From: Actinomycetota bacterium
GTDB taxonomy: Bacteria > Actinomycetota > Actinomycetes > Nanopelagicales > Nanopelagicaceae
Length of the DNA: 64,000 nucleotides
NCBI GenBank assembly: GCA_009726125.1
Contig: WLIT01000005.1
Span: forward strand, 1-64,000
Direction: 5' to 3'
Positions 51,630 to 61,715 of the stretch are shown here, in pieces. Position numbers and translations under genes: made by a program. The notes beneath the pieces were generated by a model, which saw only the letters and a program-made list of their open reading frames with translations, was not told the DNA's origin and made no database searches. Position 1 is the stretch's first letter. Every line of letters starts with the position of its first letter.

Positions 51630-51926
51630 TTAGGCACAATCCTTACAGACTGCTTTTGTGCCCTCACCTTTTGCGAGTTGTGAAGCGTGATGAACTAAGA
51701 AACATCTTGAACAAGTGAATTCATCTTCTTGCCTTGGAACTACGCGAACCGTCAACTCTTCGCCTGAAAGATCAGCTCCTGGAAGTTCTAGATTCTCAGC
51801 CGCATCCTCTTCGTCAATATCTACTTGACCAGATTGAGCATCTGCCCTTCGCGCTTTGAGTTCTTCAAGTGATTCTTCATGAAGTTCTTCATCTTGCTTT
51901 CGAGGTGTGTCGTAATCCGTTGCCAT
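51630..51926 (-). CDS. DUF4193 family protein
   Basis: MATDYDTPRKQDEELHEESLEELKARRADAQSGQVDIDEEDAAE...CSRCFLVHHASQLA. Confidence 0.9.
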   Translation of the reverse strand: MATDYDTPRKQDEELHEESLEELKARRADAQSGQVDIDEEDAAENLELPGADLSGEELTVRVVPRQEDEFTCSRCFLVHHASQLAKGEGTKAVCKDCA

Positions 51927-52071
51927 GGCACCTCCTCTTAAAATTTACTGCAGCAATTCTTATAACTGCCAACAGGGCGGATAGTGTCGTATAAGTAGTC
52001 CGCTTGCCTAATCAGCTCTCGGCGTGTCGAAATTATTCCCGCCTACGGCACATATCCTGCTGAAATCTTCT

Positions 52072-53040
52072 TTAATCCTTAATGCGAATTGGATTCTGCC
52101 CTCTAGCAACTAAACGATCGAAGTGAGCATCTCGTTTTTCAACAAATTTAGAGACATCAGCTTCTGCTCCTGCTATATATGCAGCTAACTCATCACGAGC
52201 GGCTGCGCCCTCAGCTGTGAAATCTTCTCGGTTAAAGATATTCCAAGCACGTAGAACTGGTGCAACTACATCCTCTAAGTGAGATTTTGGATCATAAATT
52301 CCGGCAAGTGCGATTTGTACTGACTTTCGTCCCCAACCTGGCATTCCCGCACCTGGCATTTGGAAATTTGTTACAACATCTTTAATTGCAACCATTGCAG
52401 CATTTGGCTCCATATCAATCGCGGCGCCTAAAAGATTGCGATAGAACAACATGTGTAAATTCTCATCTAACGCTACTCGCGCCAACATTCCTTCGCAGAC
52501 TTCATCATTTGAAATTCGCCCAGTATTGCGATGTGAAATTCGAGTGGCAAGTTCTTGGAAAGTTACATATGAAACGGTGTGCAACATATCGTTGTCATAA
52601 GGCGTTTGATAGCCCGCCATCATGTGGGCCATACGTAAATCTTCAAGTTCATTTGGGTCAACGCCGCGGGTTGCCATCAGATAATCACGCATAACAATTC
52701 CATGACGGGCTTCTTCAGCAGTCCAGCGATTTATCCAGGTATTCCATGCACCTTCGCGACTCATAGAAACTGCAATTTCGGTGTGGTAACTCGGCAGATT
52801 ATCTTCAGTAAGTAAATTAAGAATTAGCGAATCCTGTGCAATCGCACTTAATTTGGAATCTTTTGCTTCCCAGGCATCACCATTTAGTGGACCAGCAAAT
52901 GTTCGGCCCTCACTCCATGGTACGAATTCGTGTGGGTACCAATCTTTTGTGGTTGCAACGTGGCGCTCTAATTCGACCTCAACAACTGGTTCTAAATCGC
53001 GAATTAACCGCGCTTGAATCTTCGGATCGATTGATGCCAT
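52072..53040 (-). CDS. acyl-ACP desaturase (ferritin-like di-iron)
   Basis: NRWTAEEARHGIVMRDYL and LDENLHMLFYRNLL (EExxH/DExxH di-iron motifs). Confidence 0.92.
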   Translation of the reverse strand: MASIDPKIQARLIRDLEPVVEVELERHVATTKDWYPHEFVPWSEGRTFAGPLNGDAWEAKDSKLSAIAQDSLILNLLTEDNLPSYHTEIAVSMSREGAWNTWINRWTAEEARHGIVMRDYLMATRGVDPNELEDLRMAHMMAGYQTPYDNDMLHTVSYVTFQELATRISHRNTGRISNDEVCEGMLARVALDENLHMLFYRNLLGAAIDMEPNAAMVAIKDVVTNFQMPGAGMPGWGRKSVQIALAGIYDPKSHLEDVVAPVLRAWNIFNREDFTAEGAAARDELAAYIAGAEADVSKFVEKRDAHFDRLVARGQNPIRIKD

Positions 53041-53088
53041 TGGTGGAACTTAGCGCAGGTCTCTAGTTACTCGCGAGTTAAAAAGCTA

Positions 53089-53799
53089 TTAACGCAGGCG
53101 ATTCTTGGTACGAATTAGTGCCTGCTCTAATCGCCACTTCGCAATTTCGCTGTGATTTCCCGACAGTAGGACATCAGGAACGCTTAGTCCGCGCCACTCT
53201 TTTGGCTTTGTGTAATTTGGATATTCCACCAAAGCCCCGCCATCTGAAGTCAAAGTATGTGACTCTTCATCAAGTGAAGCCGGGTTACCAATAACTCCTG
53301 GCAGCAATCGAATTATCGCTTCCATGATGACAAGTGTTGCTACCTCGCCACCACCTAAAACATAGTCTCCGATAGATACTTCACGAACTTTAAAATTTTT
53401 CTGAGTGGAGTAAAAATCACTTACTCGCACATCAATTCCTTCATAACGTCCACAAGCGAATATCAGGTGCTTCGATTTAGTTAGTTCAATCGCAAGCTCT
53501 TGGGTTAGCTTCTGCCCAGCCGGCGTTAAGACTATTAATTCATGAACCTCATTAGGGACAAGTTCCGCAACCGAATCGATTGCGCTACCCCAAGGTTCTG
53601 GCGACATCACCATGCCAGCGCCACCACCATAAGGAGTGTCATCTACTGAGCCATGAACATCACTTGTCTGGTCCCGTAGGTCATGTATCGCAACTGAAAT
53701 TAGACCAGCGGCTTGCGCCTTGCCAATCAGTGAAAGATTTAGCGGCGCTAAATATTCAGGAAATATTGTGATTACATCAAAACGATTAACGTTATTCAT
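53089..53799 (-). CDS. trmD: tRNA (guanine-N1)-methyltransferase
   Basis: FDVITIFPEYLAPL, DDTPYGGGAGMVMSPEP, FACGRYEGIDVRV, SIGDYVLGGGEVATLV; start at MNNVNRFDV. Confidence 0.95.
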   Translation of the reverse strand: MNNVNRFDVITIFPEYLAPLNLSLIGKAQAAGLISVAIHDLRDQTSDVHGSVDDTPYGGGAGMVMSPEPWGSAIDSVAELVPNEVHELIVLTPAGQKLTQELAIELTKSKHLIFACGRYEGIDVRVSDFYSTQKNFKVREVSIGDYVLGGGEVATLVIMEAIIRLLPGVIGNPASLDEESHTLTSDGGALVEYPNYTKPKEWRGLSVPDVLLSGNHSEIAKWRLEQALIRTKNRLR

Positions 53800-54295
53800 C
53801 CAGTAGCCCAATCGGCGGGACGATAACGATTCTGCGATTTTTAACATCCACGATAGGAACTATAGCTTTTACGAATGGGATCAAAACTTCACGACCGTTG
53901 TAATCAACCGTGAGCACATCTTGGCCCGGTAAATTGATTACATCGGTTACTAGACCGATTTCAAGACCCGCTTCCGTTGTGACTTGGCATTGAAGCAACT
54001 GTTGAACATGGAAGTCATCTTCAGTTGATTCTGCATCGATATCTACATCGGCAAGCAATAAAACATTTTTAAGTTTTTCAATTTCGTTGCGATCACTGAC
54101 TCCGGCAAATCCTAAGAGAAGCGTTCCGTTATGGTTTCTAACTGAAGTAATCGTTAGTGGACCAAAAGTTGATGGCTCCGTCGCAAGGACAGAGCCAACA
54201 TAAAATCGATCTTCAGGTTGATCAGTACGAACTTCTACTGTCGCCTCACCAAGAACTCCATGTGCGCGACCAATTCTGGCAACGACAAGTTGCAC
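53792..54295 (-). CDS. rimM: 16S rRNA processing protein RimM
   Basis: VARIGRAHGVLGEATVEVRTDQPEDRF, VLTVDYNGREVLIPFVKAIVPIVDV. Confidence 0.94.
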   Translation of the reverse strand: MQLVVARIGRAHGVLGEATVEVRTDQPEDRFYVGSVLATEPSTFGPLTITSVRNHNGTLLLGFAGVSDRNEIEKLKNVLLLADVDIDAESTEDDFHVQQLLQCQVTTEAGLEIGLVTDVINLPGQDVLTVDYNGREVLIPFVKAIVPIVDVKNRRIVIVPPIGLLDE

Positions 54296-54297
54296 TA

Positions 54298-54537
54298 TTA
54301 GCGAGCCTCGTCAGCCTCGATGAGATCTACGCGAACTGAACGACCAGCAATCGCACTAATAACTGTGCGAAGTGCACGTGCAGTGCGACCATTGCGGCCA
54401 ATCACTTTGCCAATGTCATCTGGATTAACTCGAACTTCTAGTGTTGTCCCACGACGATGATCTTTAGTTGTAATAACTACATCATCAGGATTATCAACAA
54501 TCCCCTTAACTAGATGTTCTAGCGCTTCATCAATCAT
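54298..54537 (-). CDS. khpA: KH domain RNA-binding protein
   Basis: LVKGIVDNPDDVVI, VNPDDIGKVIGRNGRTARALRTVISA. Confidence 0.93.
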   Translation of the reverse strand: MIDEALEHLVKGIVDNPDDVVITTKDHRRGTTLEVRVNPDDIGKVIGRNGRTARALRTVISAIAGRSVRVDLIEADEAR

Positions 54538-54539
54538 TG

Positions 54540-55118
54540 TTATTCGGCTGCCGCTTCTGGAGTAGCTTCTACTGGAGTTTCAAGCGTTTCACTTACTTCT
54601 GCTTCTGCTGAAGCTGGAACCACTGCCTCGTTCGATTCTGTCTCAGCTTGGACAGGAACCACTGCCTCATTCGATTCTGTTTCAGTTTGGACATCGGCTT
54701 GAACAGGAGCAGCCTTTGCAGCTAACTTCTCTGCAGCCTTCTTCTTCATAGTTGTTGCGCCATCTGCTGGCTCATTCATTGCATCTTTAACAGCTGCTTC
54801 ATATGCAATGCGCTTATGTGGCTTCTCAGCAATTTTCTTAAGTGTTCCCTCTGAACCAGGAAGACCCTTGAACTTCTGCCAATCACCGGTAATTTTTAAT
54901 AGCGCTGCTACTGCTTCAGTTGGTTGTGCACCAACAGATAACCAGTACTGAGCACGATCTGATGTAACTTCAATCAGTGATGGCTCTGAACCTGGTGAGT
55001 AACGACCAATCTCTTCGATTGCACGTGAGTTACGAGCCGCACGTGAATCTGAAACTACGATACGAAAATGTGGGGTGCGGATTTTTCCCATACGCATTAA
55101 TCTAATTTTTACGGCCAC
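54540..55118 (-). CDS. rpsP: 30S ribosomal protein S16 with acidic repeat-containing C-terminal extension
   Basis: [43 protein letters not shown]-terminal tandem TESNEAVVP. Confidence 0.96.
   Translation of the reverse strand: MAVKIRLMRMGKIRTPHFRIVVSDSRAARNSRAIEEIGRYSPGSEPSLIEVTSDRAQYWLSVGAQPTEAVAALLKITGDWQKFKGLPGSEGTLKKIAEKPHKRIAYEAAVKDAMNEPADGATTMKKKAAEKLAAKAAPVQADVQTETESNEAVVPVQAETESNEAVVPASAEAEVSETLETPVEATPEAAAE
54616..54693 (-). repeat. Two-copy 39-bp (13-codon) tandem repeat in rpsP
   Basis: GGAACCACTGCCTC[G/A]TTCGATTCTGT[C/T]TCAG[C/T]TTGGACA twice, period 39. Confidence 0.85.
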
Positions 55119-55309
55119 GAAGGCTTTCTCCTTGTTTTAAGCGGAATTAATTTCGTTGTGACAGTGGGAGCGTCACTCAAAAAATAAAACCTATTTGAAA
55201 ATATCTTTCACCTCTTGGCGAAGATCGCTTGGGGGTAGAGGGCCCCTTGCAGGAGGCCAATCTTGCCAGCCACAAGCACATAACCCAAATTGCGATTTTG
55301 CTCTGGATA

Positions 55310-56767
55310 TCAGCTCTCCAGCGCTCGCTTCGCTGGGTTTCCAGAGCGTGATTTCTTCTTATTTTGAGGCGCTGAAACTTTAGGCATATTTGGCATAGTG
55401 GGCATAGTGGGCATGCCCGGAGGCATCTGCATCCCACCCTTCCCGGTTCGCATCTGCTTCATAACTTTTTGCGCCTGGCTAAATCTTTCTACCAATGAAT
55501 TCACATCTGAAACTTGGCGACCACTTCCACTAGCAATTCGAGATCGCCTTGAACCATTTAATACTTTTGGATCATGGCGCTCCAGCGGAGTCATTGATTG
55601 AACAATGGATTGTGTCTTTACAAGTTCGCCTTCATCAAATTGTTCTAACTGCTTCTTCATCGCGCCAGAATTTGCACCAGAGTTCATTCCAGGGAGCATG
55701 CCAAGTAACTTGGTCATAGAACCCATCTTCTTCATTGCTTCTAACTGAGCAAGGAAATCATCTAGCGTGAAATCTTCACCGCTAGCAAATTTTGTCTCTA
55801 ACTTTGCTGCAGTTTCACTATCAAAGGCTCCCTTAGTCTGCTCTGCAAGAGTTTGAATATCACCAAGTCCAAGAATTCGCGAAGCCATACGATCTGGATA
55901 AAAGAGATCAAAGTCTGTGACCTTTTCACCGGTCGCAGCAAACATGATTGGTTTACCAGTAACTTGCGTTATTGAGAGCGCAGCACCGCCTCTGGCATCA
56001 CCATCTAATTTAGTTAGAACTATTGCATCAAAGCCAACGCCCTCTTGAAATGCTTGAGCGGTTCGTACTGCATCTTGTCCGACCATCGCATCTACTACAT
56101 ACAGAACTTCATCTGGCGAGATTGCATCCCGAATCCGTTTTGCCTGTGTCATCAATTCTGCATCGATACCAAGTCGGCCTGCAGTATCAACAATTACGAT
56201 GTTATGTAATTTATCTTGGGCAAAAGTTAAGCCGTTCTTCGCAACTTGAACTGGATCTCCAACGCCATTACCCGGTTCAGGTGCGAACACCGGGACCCCA
56301 ATACTTTCACCAACAACTTGAAGTTGAGTAACTGCGTTAGGTCGCTGTAAATCTGAGGCAACCAATAGCGGAGTGTTTCCTTGATCCTTTAAATATTTTG
56401 CAAGCTTTCCTGCGAGTGAAGTCTTTCCTGCGCCTTGAAGTCCGGTAAGTAAAATGACTGTTGGCGGTTTTTTCGCCAATCTAATTCGCCTGGCACTTCC
56501 ACCAAGGATTTCGATCAAAAGCGAGTTTACGATTTCGAAAACAGCGTTTGCTGGGTTAGTAGATTTATTTAGATCTTCTAGGACTTCATTTGTCCGGCTC
56601 TTAAGTTGCAGAATAAATGATTCAACTACGGATAGCGAAACATCAGAATCTAGGAGCGCACTGCGAATCTCAGTTGCTATTTCATCGATATCACCAGATT
56701 TAAGTCTGCCTTTACTACGAAGCGAGGAGAAAGCACCTTGAAACTTCGCCGATAAGGATTCAAACAT
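55310..56767 (-). CDS. ffh: signal recognition particle protein Ffh
   Basis: LTGLQGAGKTSLAGKLAKYL, DTAGRLGIDAELM, TKLDGDARGGAAL, M-domain GMLPGMNSG and RRSRIASGSGRQVSDVN. Confidence 0.96.
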   Translation of the reverse strand: MFESLSAKFQGAFSSLRSKGRLKSGDIDEIATEIRSALLDSDVSLSVVESFILQLKSRTNEVLEDLNKSTNPANAVFEIVNSLLIEILGGSARRIRLAKKPPTVILLTGLQGAGKTSLAGKLAKYLKDQGNTPLLVASDLQRPNAVTQLQVVGESIGVPVFAPEPGNGVGDPVQVAKNGLTFAQDKLHNIVIVDTAGRLGIDAELMTQAKRIRDAISPDEVLYVVDAMVGQDAVRTAQAFQEGVGFDAIVLTKLDGDARGGAALSITQVTGKPIMFAATGEKVTDFDLFYPDRMASRILGLGDIQTLAEQTKGAFDSETAAKLETKFASGEDFTLDDFLAQLEAMKKMGSMTKLLGMLPGMNSGANSGAMKKQLEQFDEGELVKTQSIVQSMTPLERHDPKVLNGSRRSRIASGSGRQVSDVNSLVERFSQAQKVMKQMRTGKGGMQMPPGMPTMPTMPNMPKVSAPQNKKKSRSGNPAKRALES

Positions 56768-56784
56768 GGGCAGGAGATTACTAG

Positions 56785-59049
56785 TTAAAGGTGCGTGGCT
56801 AAAATATTTTCTACTTTTGTGGCGAGCAATTGGGCTTGCTCCCCAGAAAGTGGCTGCCCAGCAAGATCAGTCACATAAAGGGTGTCGAATGCTTCGGCTC
56901 CAAGGGTCGAGACGATTGCAGATTTGATATCAACGCCAAATCTCGAAATTGCTCTGGCGACGTTAAATAAGATGCCAGGGCGATCATGCATTCGTACTTC
57001 GATGATTGTTGCATTCGTTGCTAAATCATTAGCTGCAAATACAACAGGAGGAGGCGTAGGAATACCGGGATACCTTCGATAACTATCGATGCGCTCTTCA
57101 ATTTTACGTCCTAGATCTAACTCACCCGAAAGCGCTTTCTTTAATTGATCAGTCAATTTTTCAGCAGTTGGCGCTGTCGCGTTGGCATCTAATTCAACAA
57201 TCCAGCGCATAACAGCGACACCATCGGTTGTGCGGGTCTTTGCCGAACGAACATTAAATCTAGAGATTGTCATTAGACCGGCAACTGCCGAAAGAAGTCC
57301 AGTTTGATCTTTCGCAATAATCTCAATTTCAATATGCTCTGTACTCGATTGATCATTAATAATTCTGATTACCAAGTCTTCGGTAATCGGTGCACTCGGA
57401 ATCAAATCTGGTTGGGAAACCGGTTTCACTCCAGCCATTGAAGCTAAACATTTTGAAACTAAATTTGAGACCAGACCGGCCTTCCAATCACTCCATCCAC
57501 TCTTTCCTGTTGCTTCGCCATCTGAAATGCTCAGTGCATGCAGCAGTTGGAGGGTTTCTGGATCTTTAATTTTTTCAATAACAAATGCAATTGTTGCTGG
57601 GTCTTCTAGGTCACGACGTGTGGCAACTGCCGAGAGAAGTAGATGTTCACGAACTAGAAGGGCGATTTCTTCGCAATCTTTCTCATCGAATCCCAACCGT
57701 TTAGCTAAAGGTTTAATTAGCTCCTCACCATATTCAGAGTGATCTTTGCCAGGAAAACCTTTACCAATATCGTGGAATAGCGCTGAAACCAAGAGAATGT
57801 CAGGGCGCTTTACGGTGCGAGTTAAAGCCGCAGCATGGACTGCTGTTTCTAGCATGTGACGATCAACGGTATGTCGGTGCAGAACATTTCGCTGCGGCAA
57901 GAATCGCATATGCGACCATTCTGGAATCCATTTTTCAATAATTCCTTCTTGATCCAGGGCTTCAAAAACTCTAATCATGGGCGCACCGGCACCGATTAAA
58001 GAGACTAGATCATCGAGCGCTCCTTTTGGCCATGGCGTAGGAATTGCCGAAAACTTTTGCGCCAAGAGCAAGCAAGAATCAATTGAGAGTGGAAGGCCGC
58101 GCTGCGCTGCGGTTGCTGCTGCGCGCAATCCAATTCCGACATCTCTTTCAATTTCATAATTATCTTCAATGGCAACTTCAGAATTTAGAATTACTAAACC
58201 CTTATCCACACTCTGAATTTTTCGCTTACGAAACCAACCTTGCCTTTCAAGTGAATCGATACGATGCCAGGATAAATCCATAAGATAGTCGACCGCTCGC
58301 GCCGCTTTAGCAACTTCAAGCATCAGTGCATCTGCATCACTGAATCCCATCGCATCTGCCACGCGATCTTGTTCAGTGAGCAATAGTTGATCACGAGATT
58401 TTGAATTATCACCATGCAAGACATCGCGAACATTTGAAAGCAGCGCTTCGGATTCTGCAACGCGAACAAGTGAGACTGTAACTGCGCCAGAAGTTTCGAT
58501 TGCACGGAGCGCGTTAATATCACGTAAGCCACCGCGAGCTTCCTTGAGATCTGGCTCCAATAAAAACGCTAACTCTCCCGATCGGGCTTCACGCTCTTGA
58601 ACTGTTTTTCTTAATTTTGGTAGGTGTTTACTTTTGTTTCTGCGCCAATCTTCAATGGCATCGGATGCGATGGCGGCTGTTAACTCGGTGCTACCTGCTA
58701 TATGTCTGATATCTAATAATCCAAGGGCAACTCGAATATCTTCCTGAGCCATTTCGCGGGTTTCACTGCGTGTTCGCACTGAATGATCAAGGGCGATTTT
58801 CTGATTCCAAAGCGGATAGAGAAATGAGTTAACAAATTCAGCGAGCGTTTTTGAGTTTTCACTTCCATCATGCAAGATTAATAAATCAAGATCAGAACCT
58901 GGAGATAGTTCACCTCGTCCATACCCACCAACAGCAGTGAGCGAAACTGCATCGGGTTTTACTAAGTTTTTCTTTGCGCAAGTTAAAAACGAAACCCGGA
59001 GCTCGTTATCAATCTTGTCAGATCGATCACGGCGCTCACGGGTTCCCAC
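56785..59049 (-). CDS. glnD: [protein-PII] uridylyltransferase-like protein
   Basis: GGYGRGELSPGSDLDLLIL, HD domain FHDIGKGFPGKDHSEYG, two C-terminal ACT domains. Confidence 0.94.
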   Translation of the reverse strand: MGTRERRDRSDKIDNELRVSFLTCAKKNLVKPDAVSLTAVGGYGRGELSPGSDLDLLILHDGSENSKTLAEFVNSFLYPLWNQKIALDHSVRTRSETREMAQEDIRVALGLLDIRHIAGSTELTAAIASDAIEDWRRNKSKHLPKLRKTVQEREARSGELAFLLEPDLKEARGGLRDINALRAIETSGAVTVSLVRVAESEALLSNVRDVLHGDNSKSRDQLLLTEQDRVADAMGFSDADALMLEVAKAARAVDYLMDLSWHRIDSLERQGWFRKRKIQSVDKGLVILNSEVAIEDNYEIERDVGIGLRAAATAAQRGLPLSIDSCLLLAQKFSAIPTPWPKGALDDLVSLIGAGAPMIRVFEALDQEGIIEKWIPEWSHMRFLPQRNVLHRHTVDRHMLETAVHAAALTRTVKRPDILLVSALFHDIGKGFPGKDHSEYGEELIKPLAKRLGFDEKDCEEIALLVREHLLLSAVATRRDLEDPATIAFVIEKIKDPETLQLLHALSISDGEATGKSGWSDWKAGLVSNLVSKCLASMAGVKPVSQPDLIPSAPITEDLVIRIINDQSSTEHIEIEIIAKDQTGLLSAVAGLMTISRFNVRSAKTRTTDGVAVMRWIVELDANATAPTAEKLTDQLKKALSGELDLGRKIEERIDSYRRYPGIPTPPPVVFAANDLATNATIIEVRMHDRPGILFNVARAISRFGVDIKSAIVSTLGAEAFDTLYVTDLAGQPLSGEQAQLLATKVENILATHL

Positions 59050-59073
59050 GGAGTTAAGTTTACTTACAAGTTA

Positions 59074-60710
<1,637 letters not shown>

Positions 60711-60832
60711 TTTTAACCACTTTCACGATTTTATGAAAAAGGCCTCGTCGTTGAGATGGGGGTAGATTGCTATTACTGAGTTACGGACAACGACCTGGCA
60801 GATTACAAGATGGTGAAAGCTTGGGCCCATGT

Positions 60833-60849
60833 GTTACGAACTCGTTACA
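60833..60849 (-). promoter_or_regulatory. Candidate GlnR-like operator upstream of amtB-glnK-glnD
   Basis: Minus strand TGTAAC-gagttc-GTAAC versus GTnAC-n6-GAAAC. Confidence 0.5.
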
Positions 60850-60860
60850 TCCCACAAGTT

Positions 60861-61697
60861 TTAGCGGAAAAGTCCGCTCAAATAGCCTTCGGCGCTGAAA
60901 ACTTCTAAATCTTCTGCACCTTCCCCAGTTCCGATGAATTTTATGGGAACTCCCGTCTCCCGCTCTATAGCAAGGGCAATTCCACCCTTTGCCGAGCCAT
61001 CCATTTTCGTCAGGATTAAGCCAGTAATAGCAACGCTCTCCATAAAGATTTTTGCTTGAATAATTCCATTCTGTCCCGTTGTTGCATCAACAACTAAAAG
61101 AACTTCATCAACTGGCAATACTTTCTCTACTACTCGACGAATTTTACCGAGTTCATCCATGAGATCCGATTTCGTATGCAAGCGCCCAGCTGTGTCAATA
61201 ATTAAATAATCTATTGCCTCTATTTTAGTTTTTGTTACGGCATCGAATGCGACTGAAGCAGGATCACCATTTGCAGGACCTGTTATAACTTGCACCGCTA
61301 AGCGCTCTCCCCAGGTTTGTAACTGTTCAACAGCGGCCGCACGAAAGGTATCTGCTGCTGCAAGTAAAACTGATCTATTCTCGCGCTTTAAATATGAAAC
61401 TAATTTCGCAGTAGATGTTGTTTTACCAGTTCCATTTACGCCAACAATAATTACTGTGGTTGGCCGATCTGCATTGAAAGCAATTTCCCGATTGTTCTTA
61501 CTCAGCCAACTTTGAAGCGATGCGGTAATTGCTTCATCGATCTGATCAACTTTAGATTTCTTTGCGATTTCTACTATTTCAGCTGCGCTCTTGGCCCCTA
61601 AATCAGAGGCTATAAGCGCCTCTTCAATTTCTTCCCAATCACCAGGCGATGAGGAACCGGCGCGAATCTTGGAGAAGAGCTTGCTAAAAATTGCCAT
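60861..61697 (-). CDS. ftsY: signal recognition particle receptor FtsY
   Basis: IVGVNGTGKTTSTAKLVSYL, DTAGRLHTKSDLMDEL, TKMDGSAKGGIALAIERETGVPIKFIGTGE. Confidence 0.96.
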   Translation of the reverse strand: MAIFSKLFSKIRAGSSSPGDWEEIEEALIASDLGAKSAAEIVEIAKKSKVDQIDEAITASLQSWLSKNNREIAFNADRPTTVIIVGVNGTGKTTSTAKLVSYLKRENRSVLLAAADTFRAAAVEQLQTWGERLAVQVITGPANGDPASVAFDAVTKTKIEAIDYLIIDTAGRLHTKSDLMDELGKIRRVVEKVLPVDEVLLVVDATTGQNGIIQAKIFMESVAITGLILTKMDGSAKGGIALAIERETGVPIKFIGTGEGAEDLEVFSAEGYLSGLFR

Positions 61698-61715
61698 TTT
61701 AATAACTAGTTAAAA

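Noticed and set aside
55177-55437. 86-aa Cys-rich minus-strand ORF overlapping ffh 3' end
   Set aside because: Out of frame with ffh, and the Cys-rich part is the frame-shifted Met/Pro repeat of the Ffh tail
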